From Candidatus Uhrbacteria bacterium (lineage in GTDB: Bacteria > Patescibacteriota > Patescibacteriia > SG8-24), in the NCBI GenBank assembly GCA_016929435.1, contig JAFGIV010000004.1:1-41258 (forward strand): DNA of 41,258 nucleotides, read 5' to 3'. The notes under the pieces are model-generated. The model was not told the DNA's origin and did not search any database. It saw only the letters and a program-made list of their open reading frames with translations. The first letter of the stretch is position 1; every line of letters begins with the position of its first letter. Shown here piece by piece: positions 39,139-41,258 of this stretch. Made by a program: the position numbers and the translations under genes.

Positions 39139-41258
39139 ATGATGAAGACAAGAGCCATCCTGCTGGCCTTAGCCGTTTTGGCCTGGCCGGTTTCGGTTTT
39201 TGGCCAGCCGGTCAGCGACGCGGAATGCCGGGTTCCGGAGGGGACAATCCCCTCAGTGTCCCTCTTTTCCCCAAATGGCGGACAGCGGCTTGATCCGGGA
39301 ACCGTTTATGACATCGTCTGGTCGGCATCCGGAACCGATACGGTCCGAATTTCCCTGTCCCTGGACGGGGGGGAAACGTTTCCCCTGTCCGTAGCCGATT
39401 CGGCCGGCGGTTTCATGCATGCCTGGACGGTCGATGACTATGCGACAGACCGGGCCCGGATTCGGATTGAGGCCATTGATTCCTGCGGTGCGGTGGCGGC
39501 CGCGGCGGTCAGTGCCGGAGATTTTTCCATCAGGGGCCAGGGGAGGCTCCTTCCGGCCATACGGGAGACGGAAGTTTCGGTCTCAACCCCGGTTTCCGGT
39601 TCAGGGGTTTCCGGAATGGTCCTGATCCAGGCCAAGACCGAGATCGGGGCATCGTCCGTGGAATTCAAGATCACCGATTCCTCCGGAAACGCATCTTGGG
39701 AGGGGGATGCGGTAGGCAGCGACGACAACCGGTCATGGACCGGGTTTTGGGACAGTGCCGGATCGGAAAACGGGAATTACGAACTGACGGTTCGGGCCCG
39801 CGATGCGGACGGGCGGCTGGTCGGGGAAGCCGGACCTTTGGAATTTTCCGTAAGCAACCTCACCCTGCCGTCCATCAATACCGGTGTCCTGGACCCTTCA
39901 CACGGGGAGACCGTGCGCGGAACCATCATATTGAATGCCCTGACCGACCTGGAGGCCGAGGCCCTGGATTTCGTCATTCGACCGGATTTTTCGGCGGTTT
40001 CCGCCGAACCGGCCGTGGTTTACGGGCTGACCGGGGAAAGCCGGTTCCTGTGGACCGCATCTTTCGATACGCGCCGGTACCCGAACGGCCGGTACCTGGT
40101 GAGGGCCAAGGCCTATGTATCCGGGACGGTGGTCGGGGAGGGCCGGGAGGTGGAGGTGACTTTCGACAATCCGGAGGCTAGGAAAATCGCCGTTTCCGTC
40201 TCCTCCCCGTCCCCAGGCGCTGCCGTGGAGGGTGAGGTCGCCCTGGTGGCCAGAACGCTGACCGCCGGGGAAGCGGTGGATTTCGTCATTACGGAAGACA
40301 CATCGGCCGGCGGTGAGGCGGAGCCGATCGTGGTCAGGGCCACTCCTGACCTGGAAAAAAAGAAATGGACTGCCCTGTGGAAAAGTTACGGGATGGCGAA
40401 CGGCAGCTACGGACTGAAGGCCAAGTCCTATAGGGACGGGATTTTGGCCGGGGAAAGCGCAATGCAGGCCGTAAGGGTCGCAAACAGCCTGTCCCTGGTT
40501 GGGGTCGGCCTGGTATCTCCCGTGCCCGGACAAACCGTGAACGGGCCGGTGGGGTTGGAGGCCGAAGTCGGGGAAGCGGTGGAAAGGGTGGATTTCCTGA
40601 TTTGGGCCGGTGATGCCCCGGCCGGATCCGGACCGACCGTCCTTCCGGCCGAAGCCGTTCCCGGAAACCTCCGTTGGCTGTCCGTTTGGGACACGTCGGC
40701 AGAGTTGGACGGGCGCTACCGGATACAGGTCAGGGCCTGGCACGGGGATCGGAGCGTCGGCGAATCGCCGAAGGCCGAGATGCATGTCCGCAACGGCCTG
40801 ACCGGCGGTTTTTCCTCCGGCGGGTTGAGTTTGGCGGAGCGTTTGGCCCCGGAAACCGACCCGAACAGGGAAGGGGAATACGACCGGGAATCAGCCATGG
40901 GTTCCACCCCGACCGTTAACGTCAGCCTGGGCCTGATTGATCCCTCCGGCCGGGAATACCTGCTTCCCCCGGGCTCGCTCTTCAAGGCAGAGGGATCGCC
41001 GGCCGTATACTATTACGGCAGGGACGGCCGCCGTTACGGTTTTCCCGATTCCCGGACCTTTTTCACCTGGTACGGAAACTTCGACAATGTCCGGACCGTC
41101 GGCGCTTCGGTCGTGGCCGCCATTCCGCTCGGCGGCAGCGTCACCTACCGGCCCGGAACCCGCCTGGTGAAGATAACCTCCGATCCCAAGGTCTATGCCG
41201 TGGCCCGGGGAGGGGTTCTTCGGTGGGTCAGGAGCGAGGTTGTCGCCAGGCGCCTTTA
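39139..41258 (+). CDS. Secreted multi-module surface protein (runs off the window)
   Basis: Missing from the ORF track because no stop lies inside the window. From ATG 39139 there are 706 open codons. The signal peptide is MMKTRAILLALAVLAWPVSV and a few more residues. Then follow several Ig/cadherin-like beta modules of about 100 residues with the recurring phrases (N/D)G.Y.L.V.A..YVSGTVVGE and VDFVI or VDFLI (PNGRYLVRAKAY, ANGSYGLKAKSY, LDGRYRIQVRAW). Near residue 613 starts the shared domain: AVYYYGRDGRRYGFPDSRTF, VTYRPGTRLVKITSDPKVYA, LRWVRSEVVARRL, cut at the window end. It forms an operon with the preceding surface gene and is probably an exposed adhesin-like protein tied to the same lattice. 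Confidence 0.85.
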   Translation, partial: MMKTRAILLALAVLAWPVSVFGQPVSDAECRVPEGTIPSVSLFSPNGGQRLDPGTVYDIVWSASGTDTVRISLSLDGGETFPLSVADSAGGFMHAWTVDDYATDRARIRIEAIDSCGAVAAAAVSAGDFSIRGQGRLLPAIRETEVSVSTPVSGSGVSGMVLIQAKTEIGASSVEFKITDSSGNASWEGDAVGSDDNRSWTGFWDSAGSENGNYELTVRARDADGRLVGEAGPLEFSVSNLTLPSINTGVLDPSHGETVRGTIILNALTDLEAEALDFVIRPDFSAVSAEPAVVYGLTGESRFLWTASFDTRRYPNGRYLVRAKAYVSGTVVGEGREVEVTFDNPEARKIAVSVSSPSPGAAVEGEVALVARTLTAGEAVDFVITEDTSAGGEAEPIVVRATPDLEKKKWTALWKSYGMANGSYGLKAKSYRDGILAGESAMQAVRVANSLSLVGVGLVSPVPGQTVNGPVGLEAEVGEAVERVDFLIWAGDAPAGSGPTVLPAEAVPGNLRWLSVWDTSAELDGRYRIQVRAWHGDRSVGESPKAEMHVRNGLTGGFSSGGLSLAERLAPETDPNREGEYDRESAMGSTPTVNVSLGLIDPSGREYLLPPGSLFKAEGSPAVYYYGRDGRRYGFPDSRTFFTWYGNFDNVRTVGASVVAAIPLGGSVTYRPGTRLVKITSDPKVYAVARGGVLRWVRSEVVARRL

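Noticed and set aside
1-41258. A CRISPR array
   Set aside because: I saw no set of regularly spaced identical repeats and no cas genes.

Overview
The window looks like a chromosome segment of an uncultivated Candidate Phyla Radiation (Patescibacteria) bacterium, probably of the Parcubacteria type. I infer this from gene content, since no rRNA or tRNA is present. The supporting signs are an ECF sigma factor overlapping a DUF5667 membrane protein, three surface proteins that share one domain of about 110 residues, histidine kinases with an SHQMKTP-type H-box, few Shine-Dalgarno sequences, and many promoters that place the transcription start at or just before the ATG. The lineage below phylum level is a guess.

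Layout. 1-4757: an M16 peptidase, an anchored protein with two internal repeats, and a secreted M23 peptidase whose 3' end is interrupted by an IS1595-family element carrying a frameshifted transposase and a duplicated right end. 4758-9299: a compact five-gene operon (APH-fold kinase, PHP phosphoesterase, unknown helical protein, minimal nucleotidyltransferase, GT4 glycosyltransferase) coupled mostly by ATGA overlaps. It is the best candidate for an undescribed biosynthetic system. 9300-11503: a scar made of an IS3-like end joined to the tail of a YgjP-like metallopeptidase, then an S66 (LdcA/MccF-type) peptidase and a Nudix hydrolase. 11685-17528: a Kef-type antiporter, an arsenic cluster arsR-arsE-arsP-arsF-arsG behind a clear promoter with an overlapping palindromic operator, and an MscS channel.

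17582-19886: a PAS gene broken by an in-frame amber codon, divergent from a soluble two-PAS histidine kinase. 20005-23967: a complete-looking [FeFe] hydrogenase, divergent from a malic enzyme, followed by a PlsC-type acyltransferase. The pair is consistent with fermentative disposal of electrons. 24062-28358 (minus strand): an HTH regulator whose promoter -10 lies inside a perfect 24-bp palindrome, leading a GHL15-like glycosidase with FG-GAP repeats and a large membrane-anchored repeat protein. 28665-41258: the ECF sigma/DUF5667 pair, a highly structured leader of about 430 nt, a 1152-residue S-layer-like protein, a Rossmann-like unknown, a membrane histidine kinase with GAF domain, and two more surface proteins. 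The last one runs off the window and is missing from the ORF track.

Across the window I see one promoter style repeatedly: an extended -10 (TGN-TANNNT), often without a -35, with a minority of TTGACA-17-TANNNT promoters at regulated genes. No CRISPR array, tRNA or rRNA was found.
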